A stretch of 64,000 nucleotides of DNA from Brachypodium distachyon (GCF_000005505.3 NC_016135.3:11874613-11938612); one strand, 5' to 3'. Shown: positions 35,640 to 48,466, numbered from the stretch's first letter. Program-made: numbers and translations. The notes: a model not told the origin generated them from the sequence alone.

Positions 35640-37591
35640 CCCGATTCCCCATGGCGTCCCTTCGGGTTCCTCTGCCCCAACCCGACGTGCTGCAGGTGGT
35701 GCTTGGCACCGGGTCATGTGGCGAGGGGCTGTCGGCAATCCCGCAACCCGCCGGCCAGGCCGCCCCAGCTCCTTGTTCGGCCAAAGTCCCCTGTTTTGCC
35801 TCCACCGGTGGTGCGGGCAGCAGCGGCTCCTCAGGTGGTTCCGATGGTGCGGGCGCCGGTGGCCCCTGCTCCGTTGATCGCGGCCGTGGCGGCGGCTCCT
35901 GCGATGCCGTCCCCTGCTGCTGCTTCGCCGCCTGGTGGGACGCCCGGAGGCGCGCCCTCACCTTGAAAAATCGATGAGGCTGAGGCGGGGCTGGCTTGGG
36001 CCCTGGTAGTGCACGTGATGGGTGGTCGGAGCTCGCTTGCTGGTTCGACGGTGAGCGGGCTGATTTCTCGGGCGTGTTCGGCGGCTTCGGGTGCCTTCTT
36101 CCTCCACCGTTTTTTGCCGGAAAACTTCCTCTGTGTGTGCTCAAGCGCGGCGGCCTGCGAGGCGCTGATGGCTGCGGGGGTGATCCAGGGGACTGGCTTC
36201 TCCCTAAGGTTCAGCCGCTGGAACAGGCAGCTCCGGGCCACGCTGCGGCCGTTCCGGTACCGCGTTCATGTGGAGTTGGTGGGCGTCCTGTCTCATGCTT
36301 GGTCGTTGAACACGGCGGATTTCATCTTGGGCTCTTCTTGTTGGGTGGAGCGCATCGCCACTACGAATGAGTCGAGGGAGGACCTTCGTACTCTCTCGGT
36401 GATTGTGTGGTCAGACGACCCGGAGAAGATTGCTAGGGAGTTCCTGCTGGGCATTCCGGAGCCGCCGCCCCCGTATGAGATGGACGAGCTGTGCATCCCC
36501 CAGCGCCAGCTTGTCCCGGAGGCAGTGAGTGTCTTGGACTACCCTGTGGTTGTTCACCTCTCGCAAGTGGAGGATCACGAGGCTGCTTCTGACGACTCCT
36601 CCATGGACAACGGGTTCCACTCCTCGGGGGAGGACAGTGACGACCGCCGACGGTTTGATTCGTCCCGCCGCTCTCGCTCGCACACTTTTGCTTGCAGGCG
36701 TGGGGTGGTTGATGGTGCCTGCCGTGGGTCTGGTCTGGGGGCTGGAGGTGGTGCCTCTGGTCCTGGGGCCCGAGCACCTCCCTCGGTGACTTGCGCGGCG
36801 GGGGCGACGGATTGGTGGGCTCGCCGGCGCCAGTTCCTGTGGAGCAGGATTTGGCTGCTGATTGCTTCGACTCATCGCCCGACCCTTCTGCTACTGCTTC
36901 TTTTGATCCAATGATGCTGGAAGCATCGCTTGTCCCGCTGGTGGTTTATGGGCCGCGCACCGCTGTTCGTTGTGGTTGGGAGCCGCCGTTGGTCGATCCT
37001 ACGGTGCTGGAGGAGGCGGAACTGGTTGCGGCGGAGCCGGCACCATCCTCGCTATCCCTCTCCTCTCTTGTGGCTTCCTCTCTGCGGCTGTCTGAGCCTG
37101 CGGTCTCTCGGCCGGAGATGGACACTTTCTATGTCAGCGTGGCGTCGGCGGACTCAAGGTTGTCTGCTCTGGCCGAGCCCTTCACGCCGACGTCGGTCCG
37201 CCCGGCTGCTCCCCCTCCCAACGAGATGCTGGCTCGTTTCCGTTCTGGGTGCAGGCGTGCTGTTGACGCGGTGCTTCCGGCGCCTCCCCCGCGTTCGCCG
37301 GTCTTGCGGCGCCGGCGTCCTCAGGCTGCTGGCCAGCTGCGGCGCAGCGTTCGGGTGGCCAGTAGGCGTGCTCCTGCCTCCTCTGTGAAGCGGTGGCAGA
37401 GGTTGCTGATCTCGCGTCTAGGCTTGGCGTGTGAAGGGGAGCAGATCTCTGAGGGTGATCTGGAGAACTACATCAGGCTGTTTGAGCGACCCATTTCTCA
37501 GGAGCATCTGAACGCCATCTTGGCCATCTTTGGGTGGACGCCTGATGCCTTGCCCATTATGGCCGGCGAGGCGCAGGATGGGCTGTGCTGA
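35640..37591 (+). pseudogene. LINE ORF1 (nucleic-acid-binding protein)
   Basis: ORF1 proteins coat LINE RNA. A zinc knuckle CRWCLAPGHVARGC lies at about 35688-35729, followed by a Pro/Ala-rich stretch and a stop at 35967. The same frame continues at 36009-36914 with a domain like that of other grass LINE ORF1 proteins (FSLRFSRWNRQL, FRYRVHVELVGVLSHAW, LGSSCWVERIA, VIVWSDDPEKIAREFLLGIP). A frameshift between about 36790 and 36914 moves to another frame, which runs to a stop at 37591 and is Pro/Ser-rich with an Arg-rich C-terminal part. The gene ends 40 bp before ORF2. Confidence 0.8.
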
Positions 37592-37630
37592 GCTTTCCGC
37601 CTGCTGTGTTGTGGTCTGTGGGTCTCGGTC

Positions 37631-40600
37631 ATGTCTACTGCTGACCCAAAGATCCTTGTGTGGAACGCGTGTGGTCTTAACGCGCCGGCTAAGCGTAGTG
37701 CTGTGTATCAGGTGGTTGTTGCTTCAGGTGCTTGTGTTGTTTGCCTGCAAGAAACTAAGCTTGAAGTGGTCACACCGGCGATTGTTTCTCAGTGCTTGGA
37801 GAATAATTTTAATGATTCTTACTTCTTGCCGGCTTTGGGGACGCTTGGGGGCATTTTACTGGCCTGGAAGGCTAGTGTGATTTTGTCCAACCCTCACTTC
37901 ACCGATCATACGATTACGTCTCGTGTCTCTTCGGGGGATCGCGTTTGGTGGCTCACGGGTGTGTACGGCCCACATAGGGATGTCGACAAACCTGGGTTTC
38001 TTCAAGAGATACGGGACATTAGGGACCTCCATGTTGGGCCTTGGGCGGTCGTTGGGGACTTTAACCAAATCGTCAACCCGGAAGACAAGAGCAATGGTCG
38101 GCTACATCGTGGGCTCATGAGTAGGTTCAGACGACTTCTTGCTGATCTTGAGTTGAAGGAGTTGTACTTGGCGGCAGGCGTTTCACTTGGTCAAGTGAGC
38201 GCAATCGGCCCACCTTGGAGCGCTTGGATCGTGTTTTTCGACGGTGGATTGTGAGACTCTGTTGCCCAACTCTTACCTTTCGGCCTTTAGTTCTGCCACT
38301 TCTGATCATTCTCCTCTGATCCTTGATTTGGCGGCTGACTTGAGAGTGGGACGTCGTTTTCATTTTGAAACCTTTTGGCCGAAGGTGCTGGGTTTTCATG
38401 AGGTGGTGTCCATGGCTTGGTGCGAGATGGCTCATATTCTCAATCCATTCCAGCGGACGGCCGCAAGGTTACAGGTACTAGCTAGACGGCTTAGAAGCTG
38501 GAGTGACAAATTCGTGGGCAATACTAAGTTGCAAATCTTGATGGCCACGGAGGTGATTTTGCGGTTTGATGTGGCTATGAAGAGGCGGGCCTTGTCTGAT
38601 CCTGAGAGACGCCTTCGCTCTCTTTTGAAGAAGAAGCTTTTAGGCCGTGCTCTCTTGAAAGAACAATCGCCTGTCAACGCTCCCGCCTTCTGTGGCTCAA
38701 GGAGGGGGATGCTAACACCAAGTTCTTTCATCTTCATGCTAGTCAGCGCAAACGGAAGAACTACATTGCTTCTCTCCGTGTGGATGGGAGGCTGATTTCG
38801 GACCATGATGGGATCTCCTCAGTTGCGGATGATTTCTTCGGTGCTTTGTTGGGCTCCGTCGAGGACCGTCCTTTTGCTTTGGACCCCCAGTTCTTGGGCC
38901 TGCCTTCGGCTCCTCCCTTGGGCCCGGACAGCGACTTCTCAGAGGAGGAGGTGTGGATGGCGGTGCGGAATCTCCCGCCGGACAAGTGCCTCGGGCCTGA
39001 CGGCTTCACGGGGCGGTTCTTCTCTTCGTGTTGGTCCATCATTAAGGAGGACATTTTGGCCTGTTTCAGGGCCTTTGCCTCTCTTGATGTGCGTGGTCTG
39101 GAGGCGGTTAACCAGGCCCTTATCTGTCTCCTCCCTAAGTTGCAAGTGACGGAGTCCATCCGTGATTTTCGGCCGATTAGCCTTATTCACGCTATCGGTA
39201 TGCTGATCTCCAAGGTGCTGGCCAACCGCCTTGGCCCGGAGTTACCTCGTCTTGTGGGGCCCCACCAGGGTGCTTTTGTGCATGGTCGTTGTCTCCATGA
39301 TAACTTCCAGTTGGTACAAGGCACCGCCCGGCGGTTACATCAGTTGAGGCAGCCTGCGGTGCTTCTGAAGTTGGACATCACCAAGGCTTTCGACTCGTTG
39401 AATTGGTCCTTTCTTTTTGACGCCTTGCGTTGGCTTGGTTTTGGCCGTAGGTGGATTGGTTGGATCGGTGCCTTGCTTGGCTCCTCCTCGACCAGGGTGT
39501 TGGTGAATAACATAGGGACATTCTGCACCGTCGTGGGTTGCGGCAGGGAGATCCGCTCTCTCCTATGTTATTCATCTTTGCCATGGATGTGCTTCATGCT
39601 ATGATGGTGAGCGCTGAACGACGTGGTCTGTTGTCTCCTCGAGCTCGTTGCGGTCTCAGGCAACGTTCCTCGTTCTTCGCGGACGATGCGGTGATCTTCC
39701 TAAAGCCTGTGGAGGAGGAGCTGGAGGCTTGTGTTGCCATCCTGGAGGACTTTGGTTGTGTTTCAGGGCTCCGAATTAATTTCGGGAAAACCTCGGTGCA
39801 CCTTATTCGTTGCACCATTGAGCAGGAGGCCATGGTGGGACGCAAGCTGGGATGTGTGGTTCAACCTTTTCCTTGCTGCTACCTTGGCATTCCCCTCAGG
39901 TTGAGAAGACCGTCGGCGACGCAACTTCACACTCTCATTGATAAAGTGGCTGGCAAGCTGAAGATGTGGTCGGCGCCCTTGCTCTCTTCCAAGGGTAGGT
40001 TGACTTTGGTGCAATCGACCCTTTGTGCCATGCCGGTCTATGCCATGCTATCCCTGCAACTTCCGGTGAAGCTCATCGAGAACATCCAGAAGATCTGCCG
40101 TGGTTTTCTTTGGAAAGGTCGTCGTGATGTTCGTGGTGGACATTGCTTGGTCGCGTGGGACTCGGTCTGCTCTCCGAAGCCAATGGGTGGCCTAGGTCTT
40201 CCGAACCTACGGCTACTTAATGTGGCATTCAGAACTAGATGGTGCTGGCTCCAAAGGACAGACAGTGCGAAACCGTGGGCTGACCTTAATCTGCAAATCT
40301 CGGATCAGTCGCTTGACTTGTTTCATGCGGCTGTCACGGTCTCGGTGGATAATGGACAGCGCACACTGTTCTGGATTGACCGTTGGTTGGATGGTGTGAG
40401 CCTCGAGATGATCGCTCCTACCTTGTCTTCTCGTTTGACTCCTGGCGCACGGAAGATCTCGGTTGCTGATGCCTTGGACGATAATGCTTGGGTGCATGGC
40501 GTGGGTGCCTCTCTTGCCAGCCAGGAGTTTGACGAGTTCTTGCGGTTTGGGAGCTTGTTCAGACGGTGGAGCCGTCGTCGGACGACGACGTCTTCAGGTG

Positions 40601-40973
40601 GAACCTGGACCGTTCCGGTTTATACACGGCGTCCTTGGCCTACGGTGCTTTCTTCTCTGGGAGAGAGGCTACCCCTTGTGCCGACGATCTCTGGAGCTCT
40701 AGGGCACCAAGCCGTTGTAAGGTGTTCGCTTGGCCTGCTCTTAGAGGCCGTTGTTGGACGGCGGACCGTTTGAGTCGTCGTGGTATGCCGCATCCGGCGC
40801 ATTGTCCCTTCTGCGACCAGGAACCTGAGACCATCTCCCACCCTTTGGTCGGGTGTGTCTTCGCCAGACAAATTTGGGACATCTTCCTCAGGAGATGGAG
40901 GCGGCTGGATTTGATGCCGGGTGGTCAGCTTGGCTTGTTGCAATGGTGGTCCGGCCTACATTTTGGCGACTGA
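37631..40973 (+). pseudogene. LINE ORF2: endonuclease, RT, zf-RVT
   Basis: The apurinic-type endonuclease starts at ATG 37631 with ILVWNACGLN and includes VVCLQETKLE, VYGPH and VVGDFNQIVNP. It ends in a new frame with SDHSPLIL (about 38300). Reverse transcriptase at about 38940-39690 has PPDKCLGPDGF, DFRPISLIHAIGML and KLDITKAFDSLNW, then after a frameshift RQGDPLSPMLFIFAMD and the catalytic FFADD at 39673-39687. The RT tail includes YLGIPLRLRRPS, PMGGLGLPNL and FWIDRWLDG. The zf-RVT part at 40566-40973 has CPFCDQEPETISHPLVGC. At least four frameshifts break it. No RNase H was seen, so the element is of a different LINE clade from the one at 776-3065. Confidence 0.88.
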
Positions 40974-41319
40974 AGAACTCGCCGGGACTTCACTACGAGA
41001 ATCGTCCTCATTTGCTGGTGCCTTTGGAGGCACCGGAATGCAATTGTTTTCGAGGGGGTTCGTCCGTGCGTGTCAATGGTGGCTCACTCTATTGAGCAAG
41101 AAGGCGCCGCTTGGGAGAGCGCGGGATTGTTTAAAGATAGAACACTAGAACCTTTTGTAAGAGTGCGTGAGTCATGGAATGTAAGCGAGTAATCCCTGAC
41201 GTTTAGGCCTCCGGGCATGTAACTGCATCGTGGTTTTTCTTCTTATAATTCTGATACGCCTGCCTAGGCGTATTCTAGATTTTTTTTTCCTAAAATGAAT
41301 ATCTTAATAGGATATTACC

Positions 41320-41970
41320 ATTTTTTCGGATTTTGGGCGGGGCCTAAGCTCGGTCTTGGGGTTTTTCCGCCAGGCCTTATGAAGCCCGGCCCGTCCAGTT
41401 GTTTGGAAGAGATGTACGGTGATAGCTGGCTTTACCGAGTCTAGACAGTTTTCATTTTTTCGGATTTCGGGCTTGGCCTAAGCTCGGTCTTGGGGTTTTT
41501 CTGCCATGATTTCTGAAGCCTGGCCCGGCCAGTTGTTTTCTCAGGTTAGAGAAGAGGTGACGGTGACATGTGGCTGTACAGAGTCTAGACAGCAACGAGG
41601 GGAGATTTTTTTTTTGAAACTTTTAATGAGAGTTTCCCGGTTGGTACTCATCGGACCACGTTCCAACTGCCCATGAGCCAAGTTTTGTGCCGAAGCCCGG
41701 CCCAAAAAACACAAAATGAGTTAAAATTAATATTTTTAAAAGTAGATAAAAAATCATTTATTTATCCAAATTATTATTTTAATATAAAATGACCATTTTT
41801 CGGGCCGGGCATTGCTCGGGCTTGGGTTTTCCCGCCTGGCATGTTGTTTGCCCGTGTTAGAGAAGAATAGGTATATGGTGACAGCTGGCTCAGCAGAGTC
41901 TAGCCAGTAACGGGAGAGAACTTATTTTCTCAGTTGGTACTCATCGGACCGCCACGTTCCAACTTATCAA
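41320..41970. repeat. Degenerate three-copy repeat beside the LINE
   Basis: Three successive blocks share GCCCGGCC-rich text, a segment like GTGACAGCTGGCT, GAGTCTAGACAG and, in the last two, TTGGTACTCATCGGACC with CGTTCCAACT. Copies lie near 41320-41455, 41456-41690 and 41691-41970 and differ by large indels. Confidence 0.7.
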
Positions 41971-41974
41971 TGGT

Positions 41975-43450
41975 GGGGTTGTCAAATCTACGTCTCTAAA
42001 TTGCGCAGCAAAGCTTGCTCGTGCACCGCCACCCACAGTCGCACTTGCTGTTGATGGTTGCCGGCCACGCCCTAGCCCCATGCGCCCTTGCCGACTGGAA
42101 CGAGGAACTCGGGGCTTCTTTGTCTCGGTGCAGGCAAAGAAACGAGGAACGTGATGCGGGGACAAAAACGGTCGGGGGTACAAGATGGAGGAATCGGTCA
42201 CCCACACCCGTGAGGTCGGGTACCCGACCGAATTCGTCGGCTCATACCAACCGGCCTTTTGGGCCTTTTTCCGGTCCAACGTAGCCACGATCCTCGACCA
42301 AACACGAGCGAAACTAGCTTTGGGCCGGATGACAGCCCGCAGGGCGGGCCGACCCCTGAACCAAACACGTCCTAAATCATCCGCCTAAATTGCTCTTTCC
42401 TACTATCATGTTTCTCGTGGCCCCCATCAACCTCGCGCAACTCCTAGTACTGATTCCTCAACTGAACAAAGCCACCAGTTCGGCCCCACAAGCCGGGACC
42501 AGAAGCACCTGCACACGCATCACGATCGCCCACCCATGACCCATCTCTCTCCACCTTTCCTTCCTTGTCATGCCACCCATCACATACTGCCATCATGGGA
42601 GAGGAATGAAAGAGAAATGGCGAAAAGGCCACGAAAATAAAAACCGAAAGCGATGCGTGGCCCGTGTCGAACTGCGCAGCGCTACCACAGCACAATCCCT
42701 TTGATTACAACAGGTCCACGCGAGGACAGATCCCTGCTCCCGTCCTGCCGTCCACTGTCTTGTTCGTGTGAACGGTATCGGATCGGAACGAACGGCCACA
42801 TAGTACTGTGGTTTTGACGTCGAGTCGGCGAGAGGGAGTGCTTGTCTCGCTCGCTCTGACGCGGAATTTTGTTTTCTTTTTTCTGGACCATGGAGGAGGC
42901 GTCCAACAACGTCCCAACCGATTGCTTGCTTGGTGTTGCCGTTGGGCACACTCTATTTCGTGTGTTTATATCATGGAAACAAATTTAGGGCCGTTTCTTT
43001 GACGCCTGACGGATCTCCCAAAACTGGTTGCACCTTTATGCTCCCGTGACATCTCGATAGTACGAAACCTCAAAATCATGCATTTATGATACCTTTAAAC
43101 CGTTGTGAGGCATCTATTTTATTGGATCTGAAGATCTATATTGATTTATACTGGTGGTCAAATCAGGAGTGTCAAAATGGAGTATCAAAACGTGGAAGGA
43201 CAAAATTGTCCGGAAAGTATCAATCAGTGATAAAACCAGACCTTTCCTTCCTTTTATACCTTCGTAGCATTGCCATGTATACAATTTTTGCCATATTAAT
43301 ACATACACGCGGCCATGTATACAACGTTTATTATCAAAACGTGGGAGGTACAAAAGCTTACCGAAATCATCACAATGGATATAAGTAGTTTGTCTCGGTG
43401 GATATGCAACACGAACAGGATGGAACTCTATGAGAATTTCATTTGTTCTC
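41975..43450. other. Intergenic, nothing recognised
   Basis: Open frames at 41941-42288 and 42444-42951 run on opposing strands through GC-rich text without recognised domains. No supportable gene. Confidence 0.4.
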
Positions 43451-43453
43451 CCA

Positions 43454-44032
43454 ATTTAAAAAGTCAAATTTCGGTCAATTTTGTCGGCTCGTACGATCAA
43501 CCATATAGTCGCTCCAACCAACTCGGCGAGACGAACCTTGTCATGGTATCTGATTTCTCACACGACCCACGATTTAAAACGTCAACTTTCGGTCGACTTC
43601 GTCGGCTCATTCGTTCAACCTTATAGTCGCTTCTGACCAACTTGGCGAGACGAACCAAGTCATGATCTCGGATTTCTTGCATGACTCATGATTTAAAACT
43701 GGACTTTCGGTCAACTCCGTCAGCTCATCCGATCAACCTTATAGTCGCTCGCTTCCGACCAACTCGGTGTGACCAGCCTAGCCATGGTCACGGATTTCTC
43801 ACATACTCACGATTTAAAAAGTCAACTTTCGACCCACTCCGTCGGTCATCCGATCAAGCTTATAGTTGCTTCCAACCAACTCGACGTGACGAGTCTAACC
43901 ATGGTCTCGGATTTCTCACAAGACTCACGGTTTATTAGAAAGTCAACTTTCAGGACTCATCCGATCAATCTTGTAGTCGCTTCCGACTAACTCGGCGGGA
44001 CGAACCTAGCCATGGTTTCGGATTTATTTTTT
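43454..44032. repeat. Satellite: five copies of a ~119-bp unit
   Basis: Units begin at TTTAAAA(A/C)-type starts at 43454, 43573, 43692, 43813 and 43931, giving periods of 119, 119, 121 and 118 bp. Each holds CAACTTTCGGTC, a CCGATCAACCTTATAGTCGC-like phrase, CCAACTCGGCG and CATGGTCTCGGATTTCTC. Copies are roughly 80-90 percent alike by eye, and the fifth is truncated. Confidence 0.93.
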
Positions 44033-44034
44033 TC

Positions 44035-45170
44035 CGTGACGGAGCTAGATGTGTATTTTTTAGTCACTGGGACAGGATTATCGATCTAGTCATGTCGATC
44101 GATCGGCAGTTACCTAGTCCGTTCAAGTTATAGTTTTCTCGAGGAAAAAAACGTCAGGTACCTGCTAATTAACGCTCTACTGCTCGTTTGTTTCTCCGGT
44201 ATCAAAAGGAACCGTAAAAAACCTCTTCTGAAAAACGCTAGCGATGCGGGCAACGACTGAAGGAGCACGTGGCCGGTCGTTGGATCGCGGCAGGCATGAT
44301 AATCCGGACGGCGACGGCATGGCCCGTGGGGACGCTGGGGCTGCCACCATGCCATGGGACCAGAGATTAAGATTTCCTCTCCCAGGAGAGAGAGAGCGCA
44401 ACACGGTCAGGTACGCGCCGACAGCATCATGTAACGCAGCAGCGGCAGTTGCTGCTCTCTCGCTGGCGCCGCGCAGATCAATTTTGTGGGCGCAGCAGCG
44501 CTCGGAGCGAATCGCGGGGATGTGTCATGCATGTGCGTGTGGCTCTGGCGCGTCGCCGTTTCTTCCGGGGAACCGAATCATCACCCTTCCTGCTCTTGCG
44601 CCCATGCGTGCACTGTGTCATTTCAGGATCCGTGGCCATGGAACGCTGACGGTACTCTGTTGAATGCTATGTGGGGGCTGATTCAGTCATTTCGATCTCA
44701 AATCTGAATGCATGCATTCGCTTTCCTATTCCATTCAATTCGATCGCTGTTTCCTTTCTGACTGAAACCAAATAGGGGTAGTCATATCTACGGACTACGG
44801 GCCGACTTCGGACACCGAACCACGAGGCAGGAGCGGAGCTGGAACGAGGCTTGCAAACCTAGTAGAGTTTTTTTTTTCATTTCAAAATGTAGGTTTATAA
44901 CTTTTGTTAATTGTAAACCGTGGAGACAGAGCCAGAGCTAAAATTAATCTATTCATCTCAATTTAACTTGCATCCACATGAATCTGTGAATGAATCAATG
45001 AATTGGTCCAAAGAAAGGAAGAACCCACCCTTGTGTGCTGCAGATCATTCTGTCTTTAATTAGCCTGTGTATTTATAGTTTTGCAAGCCGTACGGCTTCA
45101 TACGAACTTAGAACAAAATAGTAGTAGTAACTAACATACAATTATTGATCACGTGCATGTCGTATCCTGA
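44035..45170. other. Intergenic, nothing recognised
   Basis: A GC-rich part at 44240-44660 has overlapping frames on both strands and no known domain. The phrase CACGTGGCCGGTCGTTGGAT near 44265 resembles text near 3947, possibly a shared repeat. Confidence 0.4.
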
Positions 45171-47930
45171 TCTAGCCATCTAGGGCTAACACAACTCGTG
45201 GTAGTGCTCCTAAATCCATACAGGAGTTGTATCGTGCATCATGAGCATGGCATCGCATCATGCTGAAATTTGAAAATGAGGGAAATTTAAAATCTCGATT
45301 TAAAACGCTTGAAATCAACTCCTCACTTGCAACTCAAGATGTGTCCTTCAAAGATTCTGGATTTTTATTGAAGCTTTGTTTTCCTATCACAATGCTCTCT
45401 GCAAATTTTCAGAATTTTTGAAGCAAGTTTGAGCGTTCAAACAATTCAAAATTGTTTGAATTCAAAAGGAAGAGTCAGCCCTTATCTTAGTTGGGCCAAC
45501 CCAGCCCAACTAGGCCCAGCTCGGCCAGCAGCAGCCACAGCCTTCTCTTCTCCTCTCCCACTGACGAGCAGACCCCACTCGCCAGGTTCTTCTTCAACCC
45601 CAAAGCAGCTCGCTGTCGAGCAGTTGGCGTGCGTCCGCTACGTCGCAGGCCACGTCTCCTCGCCCGACCGCTTCGCCCGATCTTTTGGTGAGGAAACCGC
45701 CTTGCCTCTGCGTTCCTATCCGAGCGATCTGCTCGGCAACTCGAGCTTTGCTCACGTCACGCACAGCCCCGAAGTTCTCCTGGCCGCTCCTTCTTTTGTT
45801 GTTGGCGACGCCGTAGAGCTCATAATCGGCTGGTAAACCTCGCCATCGTAAACAACTAGTCGTGCCGAACCTAGATCCGCAAGACACACGTCCTAGCGTG
45901 CCCTATTCATCCCGGAACGCGAGCGGCGTTTGCGCTGTCCAGTGCGCGTCCGCGCGCCGCCACCTCGCGCCACCGTGGTCGTAGACCTCCCCAGGCCGCG
46001 CAACCTTGCCCTAAAGCTCCGCCTCGTCGCATTGATCCTCCGTTCCGAAGGAATCGTCCCCAAGCATCGTGAATCGCCGCCATCGTCGTCGTCTTCTTCG
46101 ACTCCGGTGCCGAGCCGCTGCCGCGTCGATCTCCTCCTTTGGTGATCCCCGGGCTTCATCGAGTCCTTCCCCAGCTCCGCGACTGTTTCACGACCCTGCA
46201 GGTGCTCCTCCTAGACGCTCCCGTGGACCGAGCCGTCCCCGCGTCGTCCGTCCGTTTCGGCCGCCGCCCGTCGCCGACGAGCTCCCCTCTCCGGTCGTCC
46301 TCTGCTGTTTCCGAGCGCGCCCTCGCGTTCGTGGTGAGATCCTCTTTGTTTTGCCCCTAGTCCCAGCCTCTCTCGTGCCCCTTAGCGGCCCAGCGCCTAG
46401 CGCCGCCCTCCGCCGCCGCATGAGCCCGCCGCCGGCTAGATTCCGGCGACGAGCAGCGGCCCGCGCCGCTCCCGTGCGATGCAGCTTCGTGCGCTCTACC
46501 TCGCCGGTGAGCAATGGACCGGAGCCGCCGGAACTCCTCTGTTCCTTGCCCGTGTACCCCACCAGCGAGCCTCTGGCCCAAAGTGTCAGTGAGTTGCCTT
46601 GTTCCTGGAAAATTGATAAAACCCTGACATGCGGGTCCCACTTAAAGTTAAAAGCGAACTAAGTTAAATTAATAACCTGCTTGGGTCCCATTAGTCAGTG
46701 GAACAAGTCTAACCTTCCCTGGACCCCACCTGTCGTAGACTGAGTCTTGTTACTCAGTCAGTGGCAAAAGTTGGCTATAAAAAAGAAATACTAATCTGGA
46801 ATTTCAAAACATGTTAAAGGGAAGTTTAACTTAGAAAATTCACAAGAAATTCATCCGAACTCAGAAAAATGTGGGCTTGCTATAGAAATGCTCACAAGAA
46901 GATAATCTATCTGTTGGTAGCATTTGCATTCATGTTAAATGAACATTTCACCGATAGGTTTAAATACAAGTGTGATTGCCCTTATTAATATCAAACGGAG
47001 TTTAGTAGAAATGCTCTATATCGGGCATTCGGACTCCGATTAACCTGAAACCAAATGCATTAGTCTTTATTTTGATTGTACAATGCCATGCCATGCATTT
47101 CATATCATGAACATGCTGGTGTTTTTGTAGTAGTAGTAATTGCATGTCTCCGCTTCTTTTCCGGTGTTTTTGCTTCTTCGCGATAGGATCCGGAGATGAT
47201 GTGAGTGTCGAGCAAGAGCTAAACAGTGCCAAGGCCGTGCCGAAGCACTGGACATCAGGCAAGCAACCCCCTCCTTTGACCATGTTGAATCTCATTACTT
47301 TCAAATTACATTTGTTTTTAACTGTTATAGATGCATCCGATTCAACTGCTATTTTCCGTCAGATAGAGAGTTAAGCCTATCCTTTGCCTAAGCTTGTTAT
47401 CTGTAACCTAATACCATGTTACCTTCCACATCCCAGTATGACTAGAATTGCTTGTTGTAGTTTAGCAAGCCTTTATTTTATGTGCTATATGCTTAGCCAT
47501 GATTAGACTTGTCGAGTCTGATACATCAATTGGATTGATGAATCTAGTTATGTGGTGGATAACCTTTACTAGGATGGGTAACAGGGCAGTCAGAAGGCAG
47601 AGGCCCTTAAAACATGATCAGTTAAAGGCTTAGATGAGGGGCCACGTTGGAGAGCGTGGTGGGTTGTCTCATCTTTGCCGTATAAGGACCGGTTTCTGGT
47701 TACACTGATCCAAGACGAGCGTCCTACACACATCGGGTTATGGGGCCCGCATCGACCTAGTGTGACTAGACTTTTGGTCCATGAGCTGCATCTAGTTCGA
47801 GCTTTCTTGATGAGAGTGAAAGAGAAAGGGAGTGAGTAAGGGTGGCCGTGCAAGGCTTCTCCGGGAGAATGGTTTCTTGCCCAGCACACAACTTTTCGGA
47901 CCATGTCCGAGGGACTGTCAAACTCGTGAG

Positions 47931-48466
47931 TAGGGGTGGGCATAAAAACCGAGAAACCGAAACCGATCACCGAAGAACCGGAAACCGAAGCCGATTGGAC
48001 CGAAACCGAAGAACCATTTAAAACTTCGGTCAGCAAACTCAAAGAACCGAAGTTTGTTCGGTTAATTCGGTCTCTTGCCTCGGTTAACCAAAAAAACCCA
48101 AAGAACTGAAGTTCATTGCTGCATCTTTAAAATTTAATGTTTTCATTGCATGTTAGATGATATTTACTCATTACGTGTATCTGTGTCACATAATATTATG
48201 TGTTTATTTTTGCGTGTAACTTAAATCTATTTTCTGTTGTAAGTAGAAGATTGAACTAAATTTGTTTTCATTATTTTTTTTTGCCGTAAACACAATGTTC
48301 GGTTAGTTCAATTCCGAACCGAAAACCGAACCGAATTTCGGTGAACCGAAGTTACGGTTCTCAAAAATTTTAAGATAATTTCGGTCCTCATATTTGAAGA
48401 ACTGAATTTCATGAAAACCCGAAGAACCGAACTGAAATTTTGGGTATAACCGAACGCCCACCCCGA
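47931..48466. mobile_element. hAT-like MITE (536 bp)
   Basis: Inverted ends TAGGGGTGGGC and GCCCACCCCGA are flanked by the 8-bp duplication CTCGTGAG (47923-47930 and 48467-48474), the hAT rule. The arms are dense in AACCGAA/TTCGGTT motifs and the centre is AT-rich. No transposase. Confidence 0.92.

Larger units (their letters stand above)
35408..41283 (+). mobile_element. Near full-length LINE (L1-type), frameshifted
   Basis: About 5.9 kb with a GC-rich 5' leader, ORF1 with a CCHC knuckle and ORF2 with endonuclease, reverse transcriptase and zf-RVT. A candidate 10-bp target duplication TTTTTCCTAA lies at 35398-35407 and 41284-41293; because it is T-rich this is moderate evidence. No long A tail remains. 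It interrupts a MITE. Confidence 0.85.
35253..41856. mobile_element. GC-rich MITE split by a LINE
   Basis: The left part (35253-35407) starts TATAGACCTGGGCATGG and continues into AATGGGTTAAAATTAAAA and AAATCATTTATTT, as in the MITE at 8629-8913. The right part after the LINE has GGATTTTGGGCGGGGCC and repeated GAAGCCCGGCCC ends, with a terminus-like TTTGCCCGTGTTA near 41856. The right side has been multiplied (see 41320-41970), so the end point is uncertain. Confidence 0.55.

Noticed and set aside
35404..36241. Long minus-strand open frames (up to 246 codons) opposite the LINE 5' leader
   Set aside because: They are Pro/Arg/Gly-rich shadows of GC-rich LINE sequence on the other strand, and no domain is present.
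42444..42951. Minus-strand frames of 83-118 codons
   Set aside because: Three different frames overlap the same DNA, none has a domain, and start contexts are poor.
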